Under the pieces are notes generated by a model that saw only the letters and a program-made list of their open reading frames with translations, did no database searches and had not been told where the DNA came from. Of a stretch of 56,236 bases of DNA, positions 15,449-22,696 are shown piece after piece. The translations under genes and the position numbers were made by a program. The stretch spans positions 1-56,236 of the forward strand of contig JAGVWA010000004.1 in assembly GCA_018304505.1 (NCBI GenBank), given 5' to 3'. Numbering within the stretch: the first letter of the stretch is position 1; every line of letters begins with the position of its first letter. The stretch comes from Nanobdellati archaeon (GTDB lineage Archaea; B1Sed10-29; JAGVWA01).

Positions 15449-15721
15449 GTGTGGGATGTTAAAACAGTTAGCCGGGATGAATTTGATAATAATGGGTTTT
15501 CTAGAAGAGACATTTTTCTTGAACTAAGGGATCGGGATAAAGATTTCGCTCCTAGGGATGCTGGTTTTGCCTTAACTGGTGAGCATGCGAAAGCATACAA
15601 GCAAATACAAAGAAGAAGTTTGGAAAGGCATTTGCAACTGGAGGCGGGAATCTTTGAAGCTGGTTGGGGGGCCCCAGAGGTTAAAGAATTCTTGGAAGGC
15701 CAAAGGGCATTTAGATACTAG
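15449..15721 (+). CDS. Small Met-Trp protein (90 aa), GTG start
   Basis: Start chosen at GTG 15449 because GGTGACT at 15439-15445 is a good match to the 16S tail and because the next codon is TGG, giving MWDVKTVSRDEFDNNGFSRR. A TATA box (TATTTATATA) lies at ~15409-15418. The rest is charged: DIFLELRDRDKDFAPRD, then a helical C-terminus. The GTG start with retained Trp shows that ATG itself is not the conserved part of this N-terminus. Confidence 0.6.
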   Translation: MWDVKTVSRDEFDNNGFSRRDIFLELRDRDKDFAPRDAGFALTGEHAKAYKQIQRRSLERHLQLEAGIFEAGWGAPEVKEFLEGQRAFRY

Positions 15722-15780
15722 TTGTATTCAATTGCGAGCTAGCTGCTCATGTTTTTTTGTTTCGAGAAAAACCGCAAGGG

Positions 15781-16617
15781 TCAGCGCTCGGCATGCAGTT
15801 CTATAACATCCTTGTCCTGCAGGATGTACAGCTTTTCGACCCGCTGCCCCGGAAACTTGCTTGAGCCCCAGACCTTGGCGAACTTGAATTTCTTTGCAAA
15901 ATCCTTGTGGATCTCCCTGGCCGCGTCAAGAAGCGTGCTCCCGTAACGCATTACAATTGGCTTGTCCATTATCGGGTCATCGCCAGGCTCTTTTGTGTAA
16001 ACCCTGATGAGGCCAAAGAAGTTGAAGATGTCCTGTTTCCTAACTTCTTGGCCTTTCAGTATAACCATTAGGCGCTGAGGTACGCCGAATTCCTTCAGCT
16101 CATTCTTTAGCGTCGTCTCTTGGTCTTCATTTTCAGCTATCATGATGATGCCGTCAGAGTTCAGCACAATGCTCATCAATTCAGCTTGTTTGTCTGCCGC
16201 ACCTTCGACTAGTGCCGGGACTTCAACAAGCTGCAACTGGGCGCCATCGTAATCAAGCATTCCTACTTCTGGTTTTTGCGTAGTGAATGGATAAGCAGCA
16301 ATAGCAGGGTCAGCGTTCGTCATTTTCTTCAAAAACGTCGACTTGCCGGAATTTGGGAAGCCAATTAATACTATTTGGAAACCCATTTTTTTTACAGCAA
16401 TTGAATAGCCTCCCTTGCGCCGTTTTTTCTCAGCAGCGATCAGGGCCTTGAACTTGCTAATGCGCTCTTTGATGTTGACCTTCATCACTTCCGCGCCCTT
16501 GTGCGACGGTGCAGCGCTAAGCATTTCCTGCAAGGTCTTCAGCTTTTCCTCGTTAGTAGTGGCTTCATAGTAATGCTTTTCAGCGTCAATGTACCTCTGG
16601 TCAACATTTGATGGCAT
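15781..16617 (-). CDS. DRG/Obg-like GTPase with C-terminal TGS domain
   Basis: 278 residues. The helical N-terminus (~1-75) is followed by G1 IGFPNSGKSTFLKKMT (~83), switch region YPFTTQKPEVGMLDYDGAQL, and a VEVPALVEGA segment in place of the usual DxPGL G3. The last ~65 residues (KPIVMRYGSTLLDAAREIHK ... DVIELHAER) are a TGS domain. Family members act with ribosomes. Replacement of the G3 Asp-Pro-Gly and a weak NKxD motif (VILKGQ) suggest altered GTP chemistry. Confidence 0.8.
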   Translation of the reverse strand: MPSNVDQRYIDAEKHYYEATTNEEKLKTLQEMLSAAPSHKGAEVMKVNIKERISKFKALIAAEKKRRKGGYSIAVKKMGFQIVLIGFPNSGKSTFLKKMTNADPAIAAYPFTTQKPEVGMLDYDGAQLQLVEVPALVEGAADKQAELMSIVLNSDGIIMIAENEDQETTLKNELKEFGVPQRLMVILKGQEVRKQDIFNFFGLIRVYTKEPGDDPIMDKPIVMRYGSTLLDAAREIHKDFAKKFKFAKVWGSSKFPGQRVEKLYILQDKDVIELHAER

Positions 16618-16668
16618 AGTTGATTTTTAGATTAAAGCTTTATATATGCTTAAGCGTTAAGGTAATAA

Positions 16669-17616
16669 ATGGCCTTATTTGGGAGTTCACTGGAGCGTGA
16701 AAACGCAAGGCGCAAGCGGCAAATGCTTAAAGGGGTCGTCCGGGTACTGGCGGAACATTACAGAATCAACAATCCAGAGAAGTACCAGCGCCTGCGGAGG
16801 CTGTTCAGGTCTCCCGTGCGCATCAGGACGCAACCGGGTGTAATTGAACGTGGGAAGAGGACAGTGACGCATGGCAGGACTACAAAGGAGTATGCTCCGG
16901 GCATGCCGATTCCGAGGTTTGTTGACATAGCGCTTTCTGAGGACGAGATTTTTGTAAAGGGTAAAGACGGTAGGCTCTATTTGAGAACGGCAGATGGCAG
17001 GGCATTAGTTGACATAAAGGAAATCAGGCAAGGTAACCTGCCAGTTGCGGTGTCTCTTGGGTCGCATGAATTGGCGCACGCACTAGAGCCAAGTCAAATA
17101 AGGACTCAACGGGATCGGATCCAGAGCGAAATCGCGGCAGACGCAAGCGCAGTAATCGATGCAATGGAAATGGGCGCAAAACCAGAAGTGGTAAAAGAAG
17201 CGCTGGCAGGCCGCGTCACTAGGCCAGCGGTAGTGAAGTACGTCAAGGCCTACTTGAACATGGTTCCAAAGGCCCGTGAGGCGGCAAGGGCTGCGCAGAT
17301 AAGGAGGGCTGCAATCGCTATAAGGGCCCGCAGGGTAAAGGAAGCTGAAGCAGTATTGAGGGGGAGCGTAGGGCCAAGGCGCTTGAGTGAAATGAGTGAA
17401 TTTGAGAAAGTGAGGGAAGCGAATGTCATTGCAAGGCGTTTGTTGGCAGCGCAAAGAGCACCCCTTAAAGGCCCAGTGGCAAAAGAAGCCGCAATTCGCG
17501 AACGTGAGGCGGCGCGCAAGGTAGCTCGAGCAAGACTGGCTGCAGGTAGAGCACGCGTACAGGCGCGTGAGCGGGCAATGTTAAAGCGCAAGGCTGAAGC
17601 CACGCACCGGCACTGA
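16669..17616 (+). CDS. HExxH-containing protein with Arg/Ala-rich helical tail
   Basis: 315 residues. Residues ~90-130 are beta-like. SLGSHELAHALEPS (~130) contains HExxH, and QSEIAADASAVIDAME about 20 residues later offers a third Glu ligand, together like a gluzincin metallopeptidase. Residues ~175-315 form a long Arg/Ala/Glu helix (RRAAIAIRARRVKEAEAVLR). Protease activity is inferred from the motif. Three Met-Trp genes follow 75 bases later. The name of the family is unknown to me. Confidence 0.6.
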   Translation: MALFGSSLERENARRKRQMLKGVVRVLAEHYRINNPEKYQRLRRLFRSPVRIRTQPGVIERGKRTVTHGRTTKEYAPGMPIPRFVDIALSEDEIFVKGKDGRLYLRTADGRALVDIKEIRQGNLPVAVSLGSHELAHALEPSQIRTQRDRIQSEIAADASAVIDAMEMGAKPEVVKEALAGRVTRPAVVKYVKAYLNMVPKAREAARAAQIRRAAIAIRARRVKEAEAVLRGSVGPRRLSEMSEFEKVREANVIARRLLAAQRAPLKGPVAKEAAIREREAARKVARARLAAGRARVQARERAMLKRKAEATHRH

Positions 17617-17691
17617 GCGTCCAGTAAGTATGCTTTAAATATAACTTTTGGTATAAAATACCTGCAATACTTTTTGCAGGAGGAATATTAC

Positions 17692-17988
17692 ATGTGGCAA
17701 GACATTGAACAAATTCAGGGAACACAAGCAGGGCCATCCAACGCGGCAAATGAAATAACGGAACTGCCAATGTGCACAAGGGACATAATCCGGCTCGGCC
17801 TAGAAATTCGGGAAGCGCAACGCAGAGGTGACGTAACAGCAGAGCAGGCGTTTCAAGCGCACGTGCACGCGGGCATTGCACAGAGCGCAAGAAGCGGTGT
17901 GCTTGAGGCCCTGACAGACGCGCAACTCGAAGTCGCGGGGGTGTTCGAAAACGTGGATACATTCCCTATCGATGCGGGTGATGAATAA
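17692..17988 (+). CDS. Small Met-Trp protein (98 aa), first of three
   Basis: Start MWQDIEQIQGTQAGPSNAAN at ATG 17692, set by the Shine-Dalgarno GCAGGAGG at ~17677-17684. Acidic and helical; ends VDTFPIDAGDE. The stop TAA is immediately followed by the ATG of the next Met-Trp gene, so three such genes form one operon downstream of the HExxH gene. No domain recognised. Confidence 0.7.
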   Translation: MWQDIEQIQGTQAGPSNAANEITELPMCTRDIIRLGLEIREAQRRGDVTAEQAFQAHVHAGIAQSARSGVLEALTDAQLEVAGVFENVDTFPIDAGDE

Positions 17989-18300
17989 ATGTGGGGTGAA
18001 ATACCTGTCCGCGGGGCTATATTTGATGCGGCACGACGCGCAGCAATGGCGCAATATAATGATTATCTTCTGTTGGCAGACGGCAATGTGCTGCATGAAA
18101 AAGGTGGGGTAAGTGGCACGGTTTACACCCGTGGCCACGCTGCATCTGCGCGCAACTTTCTATGGGAGAAATCGCAAGGCGTTGTTGACAAACTTGCCCC
18201 CTCTGAAGGGGCTCTTGATTACAAGCAGCGGGAGATGTTGGATTCGGCAAGAGAAATGCTCTTGCAGCTGGCGAAAAATGACTTAATGGAGGTGATTTGA
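17989..18300 (+). CDS. Small Met-Trp protein (103 aa), second of three
   Basis: Begins MWGEIPVRGAIFDAARRAAM directly after the previous stop, with GGGTGATGA before it as ribosome site. Helical; LAPSEGALDYKQREMLDSAR and LLQLAKNDLMEVI at the end. Function unknown. Confidence 0.7.
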   Translation: MWGEIPVRGAIFDAARRAAMAQYNDYLLLADGNVLHEKGGVSGTVYTRGHAASARNFLWEKSQGVVDKLAPSEGALDYKQREMLDSAREMLLQLAKNDLMEVI

Positions 18301-18302
18301 AA

Positions 18303-18545
18303 ATGTGGGGAAGCTTAGACGCATCTTTAAAGCTTGGGGAAATCAAACCAAATAAAGTCAAGGACGCGCTTGATGATGGGATGGCAAGAGCAAGAGCGGC
18401 TATTAGGGGAGAGCTTAATGTACAAGGCAGAAATCAGACAGCGGCGTTTCACATAATGGCCGGCGAAGCCATTACAGAATTGGAACGAACCGCGCAGACG
18501 CTGTTGGACACAATTCAAGCCGCGAAACGCGAGCTCGAGAAATAG
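18303..18545 (+). CDS. Small Met-Trp protein (80 aa), third of three
   Basis: Begins MWGSLDASLKLGEIKPNKVK at ATG 18303. A near-perfect ribosome site GGAGGTGATT at 18288-18297 overlaps the end of the upstream gene and rules out the TTG at 18297. Remaining residues are helical with AMARARAAIRG-like charge. Function unknown. Confidence 0.7.
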   Translation: MWGSLDASLKLGEIKPNKVKDALDDGMARARAAIRGELNVQGRNQTAAFHIMAGEAITELERTAQTLLDTIQAAKRELEK

Positions 18546-18597
18546 TTTTATAATGCATGGCAAAGCGCATTATTCTTGCAAATCGGGCACAGAAACC

Positions 18598-18605
18598 TTT
18601 ATATA
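18598..18605 (+). promoter_or_regulatory. TATA box of rRNA operon
   Basis: TTTATATA preceded by the purine-rich GAAACC (BRE-like) predicts a start near 18630. The transcript would begin close to a stable GCCTC-TTCG-GAGGC hairpin at 18628-18641. From 18546 to 18910 I see only this promoter, the leader and the 16S processing stem. Confidence 0.65.
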
Positions 18606-18816
18606 CTCTAAAACAGCCAATAGTTATGCCTCTTCGGAGGCACTATTCTTGTACGACAACAAACACAAAAAACGCAACCACTAAGGCCAAATTATTTGTA
18701 TACACCCAACATCAAACACCAACGAGAAATCACTGCACCCAGAAACTTCTTTCGACAACAGATTTCAATGACATATCATGAGGACTTGATCACTTCATAG
18801 TTAAGTCTGATGTGAG

Positions 18817-18870
18817 CTTGCCAGAAAGGAAAAAAACCGCAAGGAGTGGTAGCACTCTTGCGCGATTCCT
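18817..18870 (+). other. 16S processing stem, 5' arm
   Basis: CTTGCCAGA (18817-18825), AGGAAAA..ACCGCA and TTGCGCGATTC pair with TCTGGCAAG (22199-22207), TGCGGTTTTCCT and GAATCGCAA in the 16S trailer (22150-22207). This encloses the 16S as in archaeal pre-rRNA. Confidence 0.75.
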
Positions 18871-19724
18871 TTAAAAAAAAGCGACCAAAAAATTCATTCA
18901 GTAATGGATTAACTCCAGTTGATCCTGCTGGAGGACACTGCTTTTGGAGTTCGAATAAATCATGCAAGTCAGAGAGCAATCTCGGCGAACGGCTTAGTAA
19001 CACGTGGTCAACCTGCCCTAAGGCGGGGGATAACCTTGGGAAACTGAGGATAATACCCCATAGGGAACAGACACTGGAACGTTCTGTTCTTGAAAGGCTT
19101 GCCACCTTAGGATGGGACTGCGGCAGATTAGCTAGTTGGTGAGGTAACGGCCCACCAAGGCTTTGATCTGTAGGGGCAATGGAAGTTGTGGCCCCAAGAA
19201 GGGTACTGAGACAAGGACCCTAGCCCTACGGGGTGCAGCAGAGACGAAACCTATGCAATGCGCGAAAGCGTGACATGGGGACTCCAAGTGCTCATGCGAA
19301 AGTATGAGCTTTTGTCAAGCGTAAATAACTTGGCGAATAAGGACCGGGCAATACCCGTGCCAGCCGCCACGGTAATACGGGAGGTTCAAGTGGTGTCCGC
19401 GAATACTGGGCTTAAAGCGTCCGTAGCCGGCCTGGTAAGTCCTTAGTGAAAGCTCATCGCTCAACGGTGAGAAGTGCTATGGATACTGCTGGGCTTGGAG
19501 GCGGGAGAGGTAAGAGGTACGTTAGGGGTAGCGGTTAAATGTGTTGATCCTTAACGGACCACCAGTAGCGAAGGCGTCTTACCAGAACGCGCTCGACGGT
19601 CAGGGACGAAGGCTAGGGGAGCGACCCGGATTAGATACCCGGTTAGTCCTAGCAGTAAATTATGCAGACTATGTGTCGTGCCATCTACATGGTGGTGCGG
19701 TGCCGCAGGGAAACCGTTAAGTCT

Positions 19725-19756
<32 letters not shown>

Positions 19757-19801
19757 ACACCTCGACTAGCGTCTCGGATTATGCTGGTCGAGTGTCAGCA
19801 T

Positions 19802-19832
<31 letters not shown>

Positions 19833-20007
19833 TGGGTGGATAAGTCAAAAAGTGATTATGTCGCTTTTGGCTACACAGGCTGCGGTTTAATTGGATACAA
19901 CGCCGGACATCTTACCAGAGGTGACAGCAGAATGATGGACAGTCCGAAGGGCTTTCCTAACACGCTGAGAGGTGGTGCATGGCCATCGTCAGCTCGTGCT
20001 GTGAAGT

Positions 20008-20040
<33 letters not shown>

Positions 20041-20295
20041 ACCATTAGTTACCAGGATTCTCATTACGAGGGTCGGCACACTAATGGGACTGCCTCAGTT
20101 AATGAGGAGGAAGGAGTGGGCGACTATAGGTCCGTATGCCCCGAATCTTCTGGGCCACACGTGGCATACATTGGTAGGTACAATGGGATGCTACTCCGAA
20201 AGGAGACGCTAATCTCTTAAAGCCTACCCAAGTTTGGATCGTGGGCTGTAACTCGCCCACGTGAAAATGGAATCCATAGTAATCGCGTGTCATTA

Positions 20296-21123
20296 AATCG
20301 AGTAAGTTAGGCACACCACCATTTTGCGGAAGGATTAAATAGATCATCGTTCATAAACATAACGGTGATTATTTGTCTTTTGAAGAACTGCATCGTCTTG
20401 TTGGCTCTAAACCACTACAAATGGTTATAGCGCAGCATCCTGAGGTGATAGCATTATATAGGCTATCTTTAGGAAAAAGCCAGCGAGATTTTGCGCGTTT
20501 TCTGAATATGTCTCAAGCAAAAGTTAGTGAATTAGAAAGAGGCATTGGGAGAGTAAACAAGGAAAAGGCAGAAGAGTGGGCTAAGTTATTAAGCTCAGTC
20601 CGTCTTCTGTCAGTTCTTGAACTTGAAAATAATAGATCCCAGATACATAAACGTGGAAGGTTCTTCGGAGAATATGCTAAAAAGATGGCATTAAAGAGTG
20701 CGGAAAATGCTGCAATAATAAGTGCAACAAAAAAGAAGCCAACGCCACAAGAGCAAAGGCTTAAGTTGCTATTTGAAAATGCAGGCATAGAACACCAGCC
20801 ACAGGGGGTGTTTCCTGCACAAAATCAAAAATTTGTTGTAGATTTTGTTTTTCCGACCATCGATAATCCAAAAGTGATAGTAGAAGCCAAAGAGCTAAAC
20901 ACTTCATATAGAAAGAGGCTTTCTGTTATTGATTTAGCATATCGGGCAATTAAAATGAAACAAGCCAATCCAAAAATCAAGATGATAGCAATCATAGATA
21001 CAAATGGTTTGTTGCGGAGTTCCCGTAAAAGACTATCTCTAGATTATGATTATGTTCTAATAAATCCTTCCGATAATTTGGTGGTACAAACATTAAGAGA
21101 AGTCCTAGCTTCTTGATGTGGAT
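20296..21123 (+). other. Archaeal BHB intron in 16S helix 43 (E. coli ~1363/1364)
   Basis: Flanks fold into a bulge-helix-bulge. Exonic helix CGCGTG (20284-20289) pairs with CACGCG (21125-21130). The 4-bp core TCAT (20290-20293) pairs with GTGG (21118-21121, two G-U pairs), with 3-base bulges TAA (20294-20296) and ATT (21122-21124) on opposite strands. The inner 14-bp helix is ATCGAG-AAGTTAGG with CCTAGCTT-CTTGAT. Cutting after the second base of each bulge joins TCATTA to TCACGCGG, restoring the expected 16S length and sequence. The tRNA splicing endonuclease would excise it. Confidence 0.85.
20373..21116 (+). CDS. Intron-encoded HTH + PD-(D/E)XK-like nuclease
   Basis: 247 residues from TTG 20373, chosen for the perfect ribosome site GGTGATT at 20364-20370. 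Residues ~28-75 are a Cro/C1-type HTH (LGKSQRDFARFLNMSQAKVS, ELERG). Residues ~135-200 carry VVDFVFPTIDNPKVIVEAKE, an Asp plus E-x-K pattern with flanking strands as in the PD-(D/E)XK fold, then IKMIAIIDTNG. Its place inside an rRNA intron suggests a homing endonuclease of a type other than the usual LAGLIDADG. The stop codon lies within the BHB inner helix. Confidence 0.75.
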   Translation: MSFEELHRLVGSKPLQMVIAQHPEVIALYRLSLGKSQRDFARFLNMSQAKVSELERGIGRVNKEKAEEWAKLLSSVRLLSVLELENNRSQIHKRGRFFGEYAKKMALKSAENAAIISATKKKPTPQEQRLKLLFENAGIEHQPQGVFPAQNQKFVVDFVFPTIDNPKVIVEAKELNTSYRKRLSVIDLAYRAIKMKQANPKIKMIAIIDTNGLLRSSRKRLSLDYDYVLINPSDNLVVQTLREVLAS

Positions 21124-21248
21124 TCACGCGGTGAATGCGTCCCTGCTCCTTGCACACACCGCCTGTCAAACCACTCAAGCGGGGCTTTGGTGAGGCCGCA
21201 TCTCCTTGGTGCGGTCGAATCTAGGCTTTGTGAGATGGGTTAAGTCAT

Positions 21249-22002
21249 AAATTTGTTGTGACCTTTACCAGTAATGGTAAAGACAAACCTGGCTATATGC
21301 TGGAAACTCCGAGTATCTCAAACTACCAGAGTCTTATCAACTCCTGCCATCAAATCGATAGCAGAAATGGTGAAAATGTTTGGGTGCGGACAATCAGCAG
21401 GGAAGTCGTGATTGACCCCTCAGAGACTACACGCCGGGCTCCTATCAGAGTTGAATTAAATGAGCAAAGCATACCTCAAAGGAGCACTCCATGACGCAAC
21501 TGAGCGAAAATACACTTTCAGACTTTGTCAAAAACAACAAGCATATGTTGAATTCATTGCTAACCTCGTTAGAAAACTTGGATTCAATGCATGGACATAC
21601 AAAGAAGGCAAAACAAGAAACGTGTACATTGTAGAGTTCAGTAAAAAGATCCTTGATAGTTTCGAAATACAAACGAGACAAGACAAAATCGATTATATTC
21701 GAGGATACTTTGATGCGGAAGGGAGTGTACCGAGAAAGAAATTGGGATTTCAATATATATACATCGCGCAAAAAAGCAATCAAGAATTGTTGGAACTGGT
21801 TTCTTATCTAAATGAGTTAGGCATTGCTTGTGGAAAAATCCACGTGCCATCAACCAAAAAACCAGATTACTGGCGCTTTTACGCGTCAGCTAAATCAAGG
21901 AAAAAGTTCATAGAAACAATTGGTTCATGGCATCCCGAAAAAAGTCAACTGCTGGGGAAGATGATATAGTCCGCGCGCTATGGCGACATAGTGTACTAAG
22001 CG
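21249..22002 (+). ncRNA. Group I intron in 16S (after E. coli ~U1498)
   Basis: The 5' exon ends GTCAT (21244-21248) and pairs with the internal guide GTGAC (21258-21262), giving the required U-G pair at the splice site. The intron ends in G at 22002 before AACAAGGTAGCC. Conserved core pieces are CAATCAGCAGGGAAG (~21391), the P7 strand CAGAGACTACACGCC (~21421) and GATATAGTCC (~21963). The LAGLIDADG ORF fills the P8 region between the two P7 strands. Exon A at 1497 (usually G) is matched by the guide. Confidence 0.88.
21460..21969 (+). CDS. LAGLIDADG homing endonuclease in 16S group I intron
   Basis: 169 residues. Two LAGLIDADG-type helices are visible: YLKGALHDATE (~5-15) and YIRGYFDAEGSV (~83-94), each followed by a beta-rich DNA-binding half. 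It is therefore a monomeric two-motif enzyme that would cut intronless 16S genes. The first motif has Asp followed by Ala-Thr-Glu, still offering an acidic residue. The C-terminus runs into the conserved intron 3' core. Confidence 0.85.
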   Translation: MSKAYLKGALHDATERKYTFRLCQKQQAYVEFIANLVRKLGFNAWTYKEGKTRNVYIVEFSKKILDSFEIQTRQDKIDYIRGYFDAEGSVPRKKLGFQYIYIAQKSNQELLELVSYLNELGIACGKIHVPSTKKPDYWRFYASAKSRKKFIETIGSWHPEKSQLLGKMI

Positions 22003-22050
22003 AACAAGGTAGCCGTAGGGGAACCTGCGGCTAGATCACCTCCTTCCATA

Positions 22051-22079
22051 AGCCCACCCCAAAACTTTTAGGGGTGGGC
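22051..22079 (+). other. Hairpin immediately after 16S
   Basis: GCCCACCCC and GGGGTGGGC form a 9-bp GC-rich stem with a ~10-base loop starting 6 bases after the 16S end. It lies inside the larger processing stem. A role in 3' processing is possible. Confidence 0.5.
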
Positions 22080-22149
22080 AAACTGGGCAAAACACCAGAG
22101 CCCCTCCGGGGGCTCAACGGTGTTTTTGGAAAACACTTGAAAAATGTGC

Positions 22150-22207
22150 AAAGAATCGCAACACAGGAGCGCTATCGCGAATTGCGGTTTTCCTTTAATC
22201 TGGCAAG
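22150..22207 (+). other. 16S processing stem, 3' arm
   Basis: Complement of 18817-18870: GAATCGCAA, TGCGGTTTTCCT and TCTGGCAAG in the order needed to close the 16S precursor helix. It ends 22 bases before tRNA-Ala. Confidence 0.75.
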
Positions 22208-22229
22208 TTCATTAAAAACACGATGCCTC

Positions 22230-22301
22230 GGGCTCGTAGATCAGTGGAAGATCGCCTGCTTTGCAAGCAGGAGGCCGGGGGTTCAAATCCCTCCGAGTCC
22301 A
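22230..22301 (+). tRNA. tRNA-Ala(UGC)
   Basis: 72 bases without CCA. Acceptor GGGCTCG/CGAGTCC, D arm GATC/GATC, anticodon stem CCTGC/GCAGG with loop TTTGCAA (anticodon TGC), T arm GGGGG-TTCAAAT-CCCTC and discriminator A. It sits in the 16S-23S spacer, as in many euryarchaeal and DPANN operons. No intron. Confidence 0.95.
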
Positions 22302-22371
22302 TTCAGGGGCTTGGAAGCATGAGAACCTCCGCTTGGTTTTTACTGATTTCGGGCCCCTGGAACACAGCAAG

Positions 22372-22615
22372 AAACAGACGAGACAAAGTAATAAAAAACA
22401 AACAAGGGAAAACAAAACAACGGAAAACAAAAAAATCAAAACAAACAAAAATCACGATCACAACAATGCATAACAAAACCACAGCAAAACACAGCAATAA
22501 AGGACCACAACAACACAACAGCAAAGAACCACAATAAAGCACCACAACAAGGCACCACAGCAAAGAACCACAACAAGGCACAACAAAAAAATCACAGCAT
22601 GAAAATACCAAAGTA
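22372..22615 (+). repeat. Low-complexity A/C-rich spacer
   Basis: Between tRNA-Ala and the 23S leader the top strand is almost free of T and built from irregular copies of CAACA, AGCACCACAACA and AGAACCACAACA. Open frames here are by-products of this composition. The transcript would be unstructured. A second short patch of the same type occurs inside the 23S intron (~24677-24712). Confidence 0.7.
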
Positions 22616-22658
22616 AGCAATTGGTATTGGATCGCAAAGAGTAATGCTCAACCATTAC

Positions 22659-22686
22659 GATGAAGTTGCGCTGCAGCAAACAATGA
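22659..22686 (+). other. 23S processing stem, 5' arm
   Basis: GATGAAGTTGCGCTGC (22659-22674) pairs exactly with GCAGCGCAACTTCATC (26012-26027). After an A-C mismatch and a G-U pair, CAAACAATGA pairs with TCATTGTTTG (26000-26009). This closes the 23S precursor. Confidence 0.8.
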
Positions 22687-22696
22687 TTACTGAAGG

